From: Planotetraspora sp. A-T 1434
GTDB lineage: Bacteria > Actinomycetota > Actinomycetes > Streptosporangiales > Streptosporangiaceae
Reading direction: 5' to 3'
Length of the DNA stretch: 64,000 nucleotides
Assembly (NCBI RefSeq): GCF_025420585.1
Contig: NZ_JAOEGB010000022.1
Location: forward strand, 87,035 to 151,034
Numbering within the stretch: position 1 is the stretch's first letter; every line of letters begins with the position of its first letter. A program made the position numbers and the translations under genes. The notes below the pieces were generated by a model that saw nothing but the letters and a program-made list of their open reading frames with translations, was not told where the DNA came from and made no database searches. Below are positions 24,502-33,338 of the stretch, piece after piece.

Positions 24502-24539
24502 ACCCCGGCGCGGATGACCAAGGTCATCACACTGCCGGG
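24502..24539 (-). terminator. Terminator-like hairpin, diverged copy of the tRNA terminator
   Basis: Outer arms CCCCGGC/GCCGGGG enclose an inner stem GATGACC/GGTCATC; on the minus strand a T-containing run follows. It is about 105 bp downstream of a very similar hairpin next to tRNA-Asn, and the left flank (CCCCAGGCAA) is shared. This suggests a local duplication of the terminator, perhaps the trace of a lost tandem tRNA. Confidence 0.6.
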
Positions 24540-24606
24540 GGCGGTCGCGGCGCAGCCGCGACACCGGGAGGTTCCAGGGGGGTCGTCCCCCCAGGCAAAC
24601 ACAAAG

Positions 24607-24645
24607 CCCCGGCGCGGATGGTCGAAGACCATCAAGCAACCGGGG
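24607..24645 (-). terminator. Intrinsic terminator of tRNA-Asn
   Basis: On the minus strand, 6 bp after the tRNA 3' end, CCCCGG/CCGGGG outer arms enclose GATGGTC-TTC-GACCATC, followed by CTTTGTGTTT. Position and structure fit a tRNA transcription terminator. Confidence 0.75.
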
Positions 24646-24651
24646 CCAACG

Positions 24652-24724
24652 CTCCCGCGATAGGACTCGAACCTATAACCTGCCGGTTAACAGCCGGCTG
24701 CTCTGCCGATTGAGCTACACGGGA
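24652..24724 (-). tRNA. tRNA-Asn (anticodon GTT)
   Basis: The minus strand folds into a 73-nt cloverleaf: acceptor TCCCGTG/CGCGGGA with discriminator G, D-arm with AGCTCAATCGGCAGAGC, anticodon loop CTGTTAA (GTT), and a T-arm with GGTTCGAGTCC. CCA is not encoded. The sequence has the usual actinobacterial tRNA-Asn form. Confidence 0.95.
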
Positions 24725-24777
24725 TTGCTGCTGCGCTGCTCGATCCGGTCTTGCGGCCGTTCTTGCTGCGCGGAACT

Positions 24778-24808
24778 AGATTAGCGCACTCGGGGGGGTG
24801 CCTGTCAC
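24778..24808 (-). promoter_or_regulatory. Candidate tRNA-Asn promoter
   Basis: On the minus strand, GTGACA (24808-24803) and TAATCT (24783-24778) resemble -35 and -10 boxes with a 19-bp spacer, about 53 bp upstream of the tRNA 5' end. The spacer is slightly long, so this is tentative. Confidence 0.35.
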
Positions 24809-24878
24809 GTTCATTCGGCTTGGATAGATGCAGGCCTTCGGGGTAGGAGGGCGAAGAACACGAGCGCGGAGGTGGAAG

Positions 24879-25184
24879 ATGCGGTACAAGGCGATGTTCG
24901 CCGCCGGGCTGGCCGTCGGCTACGTTCTGGGCACCCGAGCCGGACGTGAGCGGTACGAGCAGATCAAGCGCATGGCGCAGCGGGTGGCGGACAGTCCTTC
25001 CGTCCAGGAGGCGGCGGGGCTGGTCGGGGCCCAGGCCTCGAAGGTGGCGGAGAAGGCCAAGGACCTCGCCGGTGACAAGTTCGGCGGCAAGGTGCCGTTC
25101 CTGAAGAGGCAGGAGCCGTGGCAGGCCGAGAAGGTGGGCGCCGCCACCGGCTGGCCGGCCTCCGACGCCGACCGGATCACCTGA
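24879..25184 (+). CDS. Small YtxH-like protein with N-terminal membrane segment
   Basis: A 101-residue protein. Residues 5-20 (AMFAAGLAVGYVLGTRAG) form a short hydrophobic segment with the GxxxGxxAGRERYEQ pattern of small actinobacterial membrane-associated proteins, followed by a charged, Ala-rich helix similar to LEA/YtxH-type proteins. The function is unknown. ATG 24879 has GGAGGTGG 5 nt upstream; the longer frame from 24828 was rejected. Confidence 0.75.
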   Translation: MRYKAMFAAGLAVGYVLGTRAGRERYEQIKRMAQRVADSPSVQEAAGLVGAQASKVAEKAKDLAGDKFGGKVPFLKRQEPWQAEKVGAATGWPASDADRIT

Positions 25185-25202
25185 CGATCCCCCACACAGC
25201 AG

Positions 25203-25225
25203 GCCCCTGGCTCACGCCGGGGGCT
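25203..25225 (+). terminator. Intrinsic terminator after the YtxH-like gene
   Basis: GCCCCTGGC and GCCGGGGGC form a 9-bp stem with one mismatch and a 5-nt loop, followed by TTTCT. It lies 18 bp after the upstream stop codon. Confidence 0.65.
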
Positions 25226-25254
25226 TTCTGGTCCCCCAGGTCCCCCCACGTGTC

Positions 25255-25409
25255 GTGATCATGCACGAATTCCCAGTGTTCCCGGCCTGCCTGCGCCAAC
25301 CCTTGTTGTGATCATGCACACGTTCCCGCAGTCACATGCCGACCTGCGTGGACGCCATCCGTGATCATGCGCAGTGTCTTGGCTCCATAGCCCCGAAGTG
25401 CGTGATCAG
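25255..25409. repeat. Partial 53-bp repeat array (three forward units, one degenerate reverse)
   Basis: Forward cores start at 25255, 25308 and 25361, exactly 53 bp apart. The first two units keep TTCCC at +16 and CCTG at +36. A degenerate inverted core (TGCGTGATCAG) ends at 25409. The outer two reverse units seen in the complete arrays are missing; the stop of the next gene lies 14 bp away at 25423. The array lies between convergent genes. Confidence 0.85.
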
Positions 25410-25422
25410 GCCCTTGGGATCC

Positions 25423-25923
25423 TCAGACGCCGAGGCTTCGCCGTACCTCTTCGAGGGCCTGCTCCGCGAGAGCCCGCAGGCCGGGGTCGGCGGGGTCCAG
25501 GCCGGGATCGAAGACGAACTCCCACTGCGGCGCGTCGTAGCCGGGGACGCGGCGGGCGACCAGCCGCACTCCCCCTCGCGCGCCCAGCGGCACATGCCTG
25601 CTCGCCACGATCGACGCGGTGACCCGCTCTCGGATCGTCTCGGGCAGCAGGCCGGGCTCGGGCAGCAGCGCCCGGTGGACGGCGCCGTCGGTCATCGTGA
25701 CCGTCACGCCCTTCTCGTCCCACACGGCCTTGTCCATGAGGTGCCACGGCAGCCGGATTCCCCCCGGCAGGTGCAGCGCCTGCGTCGTGGCCACGTGGTA
25801 GTCGCCGCCCGGCGTGTGGGCGTGGCTGATCACCCGCTCGCGCGGTTCGAGCGCGAGAGCCGTACGGACCTCGGCGGGCAGCCGCCGGGCCCCGAAGAGG
25901 CCGAAAAGCTTGGAACCAGGCAA
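25423..25923 (-). CDS. Conserved actinobacterial protein of unknown function
   Basis: The 166-residue soluble protein has no signal peptide. Its pattern (LEPRERVISHAHTPGGDYHVATTQALHLP followed by WDEKGVTVTMTDG) resembles PH-like actinobacterial hypothetical proteins that I recall from this group, but I cannot assign a function. The start ATG 25923 is the only good candidate. Its 3' end abuts the truncated repeat array. Confidence 0.65.
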   Translation of the reverse strand: MPGSKLFGLFGARRLPAEVRTALALEPRERVISHAHTPGGDYHVATTQALHLPGGIRLPWHLMDKAVWDEKGVTVTMTDGAVHRALLPEPGLLPETIRERVTASIVASRHVPLGARGGVRLVARRVPGYDAPQWEFVFDPGLDPADPGLRALAEQALEEVRRSLGV

Positions 25924-26114
25924 CGAGCACCATCCGTGAGCGCGACCATTGATACCGGAAGGCTATCCGCCGCGGGACCGGCCGCACCCGGTGCCCAGCC
26001 CTGGCCGGCGTAGCGGCCCGCCACAGCGCCCAGGCCGGCTGTCCGGTGTCCCACTCGCCCCGGCACGAGGGTCCGCCGCGGCACGATATGCCCGGCGGGT
26101 TCCGGACCCGTATT

Positions 26115-26173
26115 CGACCATGACGAAAGTGCTGCTGAATCGGCCCGGAGACAGCACTATCGTCATGATCGAG
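26115..26173. repeat. Large imperfect inverted repeat upstream of the hypothetical gene
   Basis: The 21-bp arms 26115-26135 and 26153-26173 match at 19 of 21 positions and flank a 17-bp loop. It lies in the 373-bp gap between the sigma factor terminator and the hypothetical gene, about 190 bp upstream of that gene's start. A 19-codon plus-strand reading frame crosses it but has no ribosome-binding site. No other feature is seen in 25924-26244. Confidence 0.7.
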
Positions 26174-26244
26174 TGCTGATGCCGTCTGGAAAGGGGACAC
26201 GCGGACAGGGCGTGAAGCCGGGGTCGATGTGGCCGGCAAGGCGA

Positions 26245-26281
26245 AAGCCAGTGACCCGCCGATGGCACAGGTCACTGGCTT
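26245..26281. terminator. Terminator following the principal sigma factor gene
   Basis: The 12-bp arms AAGCCAGTGACC and GGTCACTGGCTT flank a 13-nt loop, ending 16 bp beyond the sigma factor stop on the minus strand. The A/T-bearing ends allow it to work in both directions. Confidence 0.75.
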
Positions 26282-26296
26282 CGTGGGCTCACAACC

Positions 26297-27448
<1,152 letters not shown>

Positions 27449-27582
27449 GGAACACAGTCTGCGGTATAGGGACCAGTAAATGGCAGGCCTATTTTTGTCA
27501 CCCAAGGTAAGGCAGAAGTCAATACCGGATTGAGATCACAACATATGTTTGGCCGTTGGGAGATCTGGAAAGGGAAGTTTAT

Positions 27583-29484
27583 TCAGGCCCCGGTGGCACG
27601 CTCTCTCAACACGCGTCGCTGCTGTTCGAGGGCGACCAGTTCCCCGAAGAGCCGGTTGTACTCCTGCTGCTCCTCGACCGGGTTGAGCCGTTGCAGGCGT
27701 GACTTGACCTGGGTGATGGCCCGGCCCACCGTGACCTCCTGGAGCTTGGCCAGCACGGCCGTGCCGTACCGCTCCTCGCCGGTGACGTCGGCGCGGAGCG
27801 CCTCGACGGCGAAACGCGTGACGAGCGACCGCAGATCGGCTCGCGGCTCGGCGGCGGGCGCGGTGGAGGATGTCCCGGTCTGGTCGAGCAGCCGGTCCAC
27901 CCACTCGCGGCCGCCCGGTCCCCCGGTGGCGGTGCCCCCGGCGGCCATGATGAGCCCGTAGAGCGCGACGTGCTCGGGCAGCGTGAAGGCCCCCGGGCCG
28001 AGGGCGTCGAACTCGGGGCCGAGCAGCGCAGGACGCTGCACGGCGAGCTTGAGCGCCTCGGCCTCCAGCCGCACGGCGGGGTCGACCGGCTCCTCCCGGC
28101 GGACGGCCGGAGCCCTGCCGGTCCCGCGCTGCTGGGGCTGCCCGTGCTGCTGGGTCTGACCGATGACCTGCTGGATCCGCTGGATGACGAAGCCCTCGTC
28201 CATGAAGCCGAGCCAGCGGTCGAGGTCGACCACGTAGGTCTTGCGCAGCCCCGGGTCCTTGATGCCGGCGACGACCGGGGCGACCGCGTCGAGCGCGCCG
28301 AGGCGGCCCTCGTTGGTGTTCAGGTCGTAGCGCGACAGCATGCTCCGGATCGCGAACGCATACAGCGGCTCCCTGCTGGCCACGAGGTCCCGGACGGCGG
28401 CGTCGCCGTGCTTTACCCGCAGGTCGCACGGGTCGAGGCCGTCGGGCTGGACGGCGACGTAGGTCTGGGTGACGAACTTCTGCTCGTCCTGGAACGCCCG
28501 GAGGGCGGCCTTCTGCCCGGCCGAGTCGCCGTCGAAGGTGAAGATCACCTCGCCGCGGAACTCGGCCTGGTCGAGCAGCAGCCGCCGCAGGACCTTGATG
28601 TGCTCCTCGCCGAACGACGTGCCGCAGGTGGCCACCGCCGTCGGCACCCCGGCCAGGTGGCAGGCCATCACGTCGGTGTACCCCTCGACGATGACGGCCT
28701 GGGACCGCTTGGCGATCTCCCGCTTGGCCAGGTCCACGCCGTACAGGACCGAACTCTTGTGGTAGATCGGGCTGTCCGGCGTGTTCAGGTATTTTGGGCC
28801 GTCGTCGGAGTCGAGCAGCTTGCGCGCGCCGAACCCGATGACGTCACCGGTGATGTCCCGGATCGGCCAGATCAGGCGGCCGCGGAACCGGTCGATCGGC
28901 CCACGGCGGCCCTCCCGCGCGAGGCCGCCCTTGATGAGCTCCTGCGAGGTGAAACCGCGGGCCATCAGGTGCCGCGACAGCGCCTCCCACTCGGCGGGGG
29001 CGTAGCCGACGCCGAACCGCTCGGCGTCCACCCGCTCGAAGCCGCGCTCGGACAGGAAGCGCCGGCCGGGCGACGCGTCCGGGGTGGAGAGCTGAGCGGC
29101 GTAGAACTCGGCGGCCGCCCGGTGGGCCTCGATGAGCCGGAGCCGCTCCCCCTGCTCCCGGCCCGGCACGTAGCCGCCCTGCTCGTAGCGGAGCTGGATG
29201 CCGGCCCGCTGCGCCAGCCGCTCCACGGCCTCGGAGAAGGAGAGGTTCTCGATCTTGCGGACGAACGTGATGACGTCGCCGCCCTCGGCGCAGCCGAAGC
29301 AGTAGTAGTACCCCCGGGCAGGCGTGACGTTGAACGACGGCGACTTCTCGTCGTGGAACGGGCACAGGCCCTTGAGGTTTCCCCCGCCGGCGTTGCGCAA
29401 CTGGATGTGCTCGCCGACGACGTCGGCGATCGGTGATCGCTCCCGCACGAGCGCGATGTCCTCGTCACTGATCCGGCCACTCAT
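27583..29484 (-). CDS. dnaG: DNA primase
   Basis: Synthesises RNA primers at the replication fork. The 633-residue protein has the CHC2 zinc finger (C41, H44, C62, C65), the primase core with the Toprim motif VEGYTDVMA and FTFDGDSAGQKAALRA, and a C-terminal helicase-binding region after a Gln/Arg-rich linker. Start ATG 29484 was chosen; a GTG four codons earlier is also plausible. Gene order dgt ... dnaG, sigma factor is typical of actinobacteria, although here a lipoprotein and a reductase gene are inserted between dgt and dnaG. Confidence 0.96.
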   Translation of the reverse strand: MSGRISDEDIALVRERSPIADVVGEHIQLRNAGGGNLKGLCPFHDEKSPSFNVTPARGYYYCFGCAEGGDVITFVRKIENLSFSEAVERLAQRAGIQLRYEQGGYVPGREQGERLRLIEAHRAAAEFYAAQLSTPDASPGRRFLSERGFERVDAERFGVGYAPAEWEALSRHLMARGFTSQELIKGGLAREGRRGPIDRFRGRLIWPIRDITGDVIGFGARKLLDSDDGPKYLNTPDSPIYHKSSVLYGVDLAKREIAKRSQAVIVEGYTDVMACHLAGVPTAVATCGTSFGEEHIKVLRRLLLDQAEFRGEVIFTFDGDSAGQKAALRAFQDEQKFVTQTYVAVQPDGLDPCDLRVKHGDAAVRDLVASREPLYAFAIRSMLSRYDLNTNEGRLGALDAVAPVVAGIKDPGLRKTYVVDLDRWLGFMDEGFVIQRIQQVIGQTQQHGQPQQRGTGRAPAVRREEPVDPAVRLEAEALKLAVQRPALLGPEFDALGPGAFTLPEHVALYGLIMAAGGTATGGPGGREWVDRLLDQTGTSSTAPAAEPRADLRSLVTRFAVEALRADVTGEERYGTAVLAKLQEVTVGRAITQVKSRLQRLNPVEEQQEYNRLFGELVALEQQRRVLRERATGA

Positions 29485-29643
29485 ACGCCCTGCCACGCTG
29501 GCGAGTTTAGAGCCCCTCACGACCACGGAGCCACGGCACCTCGGGCTGCGCCCGTCCCACAGGGACTTTGCCGATCCAGGTCGTGACAAATGCGAAGGTC
29601 CGTTACAAAGGAGAGGTTCGATAACGTCGACCAGGTGGAGATC

Positions 29644-30471
29644 ATGCGAAGACTGGCCGCCCTCACGAGCGCCGCGTGCCTGGCCGCGGCGTGCAGCGCG
29701 CCGGCCGGTGTGGCCGGCGTGAGCACGCTGCCGCCGGCGCCGCCCGTGACGAGCGGGGGTGGCGCCGCCACAGCCGCCGCCGACCCGTCCCACATGGTGG
29801 CGGTCGCCCCGCCGCCCGGCGACGCTCCCGTACGGCTTCCGCCGCCCACGCTGTCGCGCTTCACCTACAAGTTCCCGGTCAAGGGCTGCAGGGCGTCCTA
29901 CTCCCGCAAACTGCTGGTCCTGCCGAAGACCACGATCTGGGCGGGCAAGGGCTGCGCGTTCGTCTCCCCCGTCGACGGCGTGGTCCACGAGGTCAACGTC
30001 AAGAACCTCTGGAAGCCCTCCACCGACCGCGGGGCGGACAGGGAGGGCCGGTTCGTCTCGGTCCTGGGTGACGACGGCGTGCTCTACCTGGGCGGCCACC
30101 TCGACTCGGTCGAGCCGGGCGTGCGGGCCGGAACGCACGTCAAGGCCGGGCAGCAGCTCGGCCGGATCGGCAACTCCGGCAACGCGCGTGACATGGCGAG
30201 CAACCTCTACTTCGCCGTCTCGTGGCCGACGCCGTCCCAGTACTGGTGGGTGCGCCGGGGCATGGTCGAGCCCTGGCCGTACCTGGACGCGTGGTACGAC
30301 GGGAACGCGACGCTGTCGCCGCGCAAGGCCACGCTGGCCATGCGCAAGCACGTCGGCGCGCTCCCGCGCTGCGTCCAGCTCTGCTCGTCGAAGTCCCCGG
30401 TCCCGGCCAGGGAGACCAAGCCGCCCAAGGACGACACCGACGACACCCGCGTGGTGATCCCCCTGAACTAA
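29644..30471 (+). CDS. LytM/M23-like lipoprotein, probably catalytically inactive
   Basis: The 275-residue protein starts at ATG 29644 (AGGTGGAG upstream) with a lipoprotein signal (RRLAALTSAACLAAAC, lipobox Cys about 17), so it sits outside the membrane. The C-terminal two thirds follow the LytM fold: VSPVDGVVHEV, YLGGHLDSVEPGVRAG and VKAGQQLGRIGNSGN. The first metal motif (HxxxD) is absent and the final HxH is replaced by NLY, leaving one of the usual zinc ligands. I infer a cell-wall-binding or amidase-regulating role, not peptidase activity. The Cys-rich, Lys-rich tail is unusual. Confidence 0.8.
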   Translation: MRRLAALTSAACLAAACSAPAGVAGVSTLPPAPPVTSGGGAATAAADPSHMVAVAPPPGDAPVRLPPPTLSRFTYKFPVKGCRASYSRKLLVLPKTTIWAGKGCAFVSPVDGVVHEVNVKNLWKPSTDRGADREGRFVSVLGDDGVLYLGGHLDSVEPGVRAGTHVKAGQQLGRIGNSGNARDMASNLYFAVSWPTPSQYWWVRRGMVEPWPYLDAWYDGNATLSPRKATLAMRKHVGALPRCVQLCSSKSPVPARETKPPKDDTDDTRVVIPLN

Positions 30472-30475
30472 CTTC

Positions 30476-31717
30476 CTATCCCAGGAGGTCGGAGAGGGGG
30501 ATCTCCGGGTCGGCCAGGCGGCCGAGGTCGACGGCCCCGCCCGCCTGCCCGGCCCGGACGAGGGCCTGGATCTTGTCCGTCACGTCCCAGATGTTGACGT
30601 TCATGCCCGCGAGCACGCGCCCGTCGTTGGTCACCCAGAAGACGAGGAACCCGGGGATGGCCCCGTCCTTGAGCGCCGGGTCGCCCCGGAAGACGACCTT
30701 GTCGTGCCCGGAGAGGTCGCCGGAGAACTCCATGCCGAGATCGAACTGGTCGGTGTAGAAGTACGGCACGCGGTCGTAGACGACCTCCTGGCCCAGCATC
30801 GCCCGTGCGGCGGCCGGGCCGCCGTTCAGCGCGTTGGCCCAGTGCTCCACCCGGATCCGGCGGCCGAGGAGCGGGTTGTCCGCCTCCGCGACGTCGCCGG
30901 CGGCGTAGATGTCGGGGTCGGACGTGCGCAGCGACGCGTCCACGACGATGCCGTCCGCGACCTCCAGCCCCGCGCTCCGGCCGAGCTCGACGTTGGGCGT
31001 CGCGCCGATGCCGGCGACGACGTGGTCGGCGGGCAGCACCTCGCCCGCCGTGGTGACGACCTCGCTCACACCGGACCTTCCCCGCAGGACACTCACCGAG
31101 GTCCCGAGCCGGAACTCGACGCCATGGGCCCGGTGGACGGCGGCGAAGATCTCCCCGACCTCCGTCCCGAGCGTCCGGTGGAGCGGGGCCGGCCCGGGGG
31201 CCACCACGGTCACCTCGCAGCCGGCCTGGCGGGCGGCGGCGGCCGTCTCCAGCCCGATCCACCCGGCCCCGACGACCACCACGCGGCCCCCGCCCGCGAA
31301 GGCCTCCCGCAGCGCCTTGCTGTCCGCGACCGTCCTGAGGTAGTGGACCCCCTCCAGGTCGCCGCCGTCCACGGCGAGCGGCCGGGGGGTCGCGCCGGTC
31401 GCGATCAGGAGCTTGTCGTACGGCTGGCTCTCCCCCTTGTCAAGGTGGACGAGGTGGCCTCGGGGGTCGATGCCCGTGGCGGTGGTCCCCAGCCGGAGGT
31501 CGACGTCATGGGCGGCGTACCAGCCGGACTCGTGCACGTAGACCTTCTCCAGGTCCGTCGCGCCCTGCAGGTAGCCCTTGGAGAGGGGCGGACGCTCGTA
31601 GGGACGCTCCCCCTCGGCTCCGATGAGCACGATCTTGCCGCCGAAGCCCTCCTCGCGCAGGGTCTCGGCCGCCTTCGCCCCCGCCAGCCCCGCACCGATG
31701 ATCACGAATGTCGACAT
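30476..31717 (-). CDS. FAD-dependent NAD(P)H oxidoreductase (ferredoxin reductase type)
   Basis: The 413-residue flavoprotein has an FAD-binding GxGxxG (residues 8-13, GAGLAG), GYLQGATDLEK, a second NAD(P)H-binding GAGWIGLETAAAARQAG (about 150-166) and DIYAAGDVAEADN for FAD. The C-terminal domain is of the reductase (BphA4/rubredoxin reductase) type. It could pass electrons to a ferredoxin or rubredoxin, but no partner gene is adjacent. Start ATG 31717 has AAGGAGG upstream. It is convergent with the LytM-like lipoprotein, with stop codons 4 bp apart. Confidence 0.88.
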   Translation of the reverse strand: MSTFVIIGAGLAGAKAAETLREEGFGGKIVLIGAEGERPYERPPLSKGYLQGATDLEKVYVHESGWYAAHDVDLRLGTTATGIDPRGHLVHLDKGESQPYDKLLIATGATPRPLAVDGGDLEGVHYLRTVADSKALREAFAGGGRVVVVGAGWIGLETAAAARQAGCEVTVVAPGPAPLHRTLGTEVGEIFAAVHRAHGVEFRLGTSVSVLRGRSGVSEVVTTAGEVLPADHVVAGIGATPNVELGRSAGLEVADGIVVDASLRTSDPDIYAAGDVAEADNPLLGRRIRVEHWANALNGGPAAARAMLGQEVVYDRVPYFYTDQFDLGMEFSGDLSGHDKVVFRGDPALKDGAIPGFLVFWVTNDGRVLAGMNVNIWDVTDKIQALVRAGQAGGAVDLGRLADPEIPLSDLLG

Positions 31718-31804
31718 TGGGTCCTCCTTCGGTGCGACCGTAACGCAGGACCGTCGGTGCGGATGAGCCGGACCGTGTTTCCCCTCAAGCGGGGCCGCCT
31801 GTCG

Positions 31805-33091
31805 TCAGCCGCGGGCCGAGAGGCGCCGGTGCCAGGCCATCGCGGACGCGTCGGTGAGCGATGCGATCTGGTCCACGACCACACGCAGCCGCCCGGCGTC
31901 GCCGGAGGCGTTCTCGAACTCGGGACGCAGGGCGGGCTCCAGCGTCGCCGGGGCGCCCAGCGTGATCAGCGAGCCGAGCTCGGCGATCAGCTCGCGCTGC
32001 CTGGCCTGGGTGGCGTGGTGGTCCGCGCGGGACATGACGTAGTAAGCGGTGACACCCTTCAGCAGCGCGCACTCCAGCCGCGTGGTCCTCGGCACGACGA
32101 GGTCCATCGAGTGGCGTCCCGAGGTCGCTCCCCCGGCCGGCACGACGCGACAGCCGTAGACCTCGCGGGTGGCCTCCTGTGCGGACCTGCAGAAGCGGCC
32201 GATGAGCGCGCTGGTGAGGCGCTTGAGCGCGGCGAGGTCCACCAGCCCGGCATCGAACCGGCCCGGCCAGAGCGGCTCGGCCACCAACCGGCCGAAGATC
32301 TCGGCCAGCTCGTTCAGGTCGGCCTCGGGGGCGTACCACTCGCGGGTCAGGCGGCAGACCGCCAGCCGCTCGTCGGGGTCGCGCAGCGCCTCGGCGGTGA
32401 CGTGGCCGGAGGTCAGCGCGTCCTCCAGGTCGTGGACCGAGTAGGCCACGTCGTCGGCCCAGTCCATGATCTGGGCCTCGAAGCTGATCGTGTAGCCGGG
32501 TGTCCCCTCGCGGATCCACTGGAAGACGGGGAGATCGTCCGGATAGACGCAGTACGGCCGGCCCTCGCGGGCGTGTGGCACTCCGGGGACCCGGGAGGCG
32601 TGGCTGGTCCACGGATACTTGCAGACCGCGTCGAGCGTCGCCCGGGTGAGGTTGAGCCCGGCGCTGCGGCCGTCCTCGGTCATGACCTTGGCCTCCAGGC
32701 GGGTCAGCAGCCGCAGGTTCTGGGCGTTGCCCTGGAAGCCGCCGCATCGGGCCGCCATCTCGTCGAGCGCGACCTCCCCGTTGTGGCCGAAGGGGGGATG
32801 GCCGAGGTCGTGGGCGAGACAGGCCGTCTCGACCAGGTCGGGATCGCGGCCGAGGACCTTGCCCATCTCCCGGCCGATCTGGGCGCATTCGAGCGAGTGT
32901 GTCAGCCGGGTGCGGGGGCTGTGCATGCTGTAGTAATCGGCCGGGGTGACCACCTGGGTCTTGGCCGCGAGCCTCCGCAGCGAGGCGCTGTGCAGCACCC
33001 GCGCCCGGTCCCGCTCGAACGCGCTCCGCTCGGGGTTCCCGGGGGGCTCGGGCACCCATCGTGCCTGGTCGTGCTCGTCGTAGCGGGTCAT
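31805..33091 (-). CDS. dgt: Deoxyguanosinetriphosphate triphosphohydrolase-like protein
   Basis: HD-domain dNTPase of 428 residues that hydrolyses dNTPs to nucleosides and triphosphate. It has RLTHSLECAQIGREMG, the HD motif ACLAHDLGHPPFGHNGE and IMDWADDVAYSVHDLEDA, all family markers. The start ATG 33091 (MTRYDEHDQARWVPEP) fits the usual N-terminus. It probably contributes to dNTP pool control next to replication genes. Confidence 0.9.
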   Translation of the reverse strand: MTRYDEHDQARWVPEPPGNPERSAFERDRARVLHSASLRRLAAKTQVVTPADYYSMHSPRTRLTHSLECAQIGREMGKVLGRDPDLVETACLAHDLGHPPFGHNGEVALDEMAARCGGFQGNAQNLRLLTRLEAKVMTEDGRSAGLNLTRATLDAVCKYPWTSHASRVPGVPHAREGRPYCVYPDDLPVFQWIREGTPGYTISFEAQIMDWADDVAYSVHDLEDALTSGHVTAEALRDPDERLAVCRLTREWYAPEADLNELAEIFGRLVAEPLWPGRFDAGLVDLAALKRLTSALIGRFCRSAQEATREVYGCRVVPAGGATSGRHSMDLVVPRTTRLECALLKGVTAYYVMSRADHHATQARQRELIAELGSLITLGAPATLEPALRPEFENASGDAGRLRVVVDQIASLTDASAMAWHRRLSARG

Positions 33092-33338
33092 CCGTCCTCC
33101 TCCCCCGGCGGTTCCCGGCCCGGCTTTCCGGCTGCGGGGAGTGAACCGTACCCCTGTTCCTCTGACTTCACGACAAACACGCCGGAAACACTGCCGGGCG
33201 GTCGGGCGGAGCGCCGCCCCGCGCCCGCCATATCAACAAATTTCGCAACATCGGCGACTCCAGCCCGGTCAATCAGCATAAGTTGCCCCCTGTCCACCGT
33301 TTCCCCCCGACCGTCCCCCCGACTGGAGGACCCCCAGT

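Noticed and set aside
25361..25595. Small minus-strand frame overlapping the hypothetical gene's 3' end
   Set aside because: Out of frame with the clearly protein-like 166-codon gene and partly made of repeat sequence.
27970..29436. Long plus-strand open frame opposite dnaG
   Set aside because: Shadow of the DnaG codon pattern with no domain or start signal.
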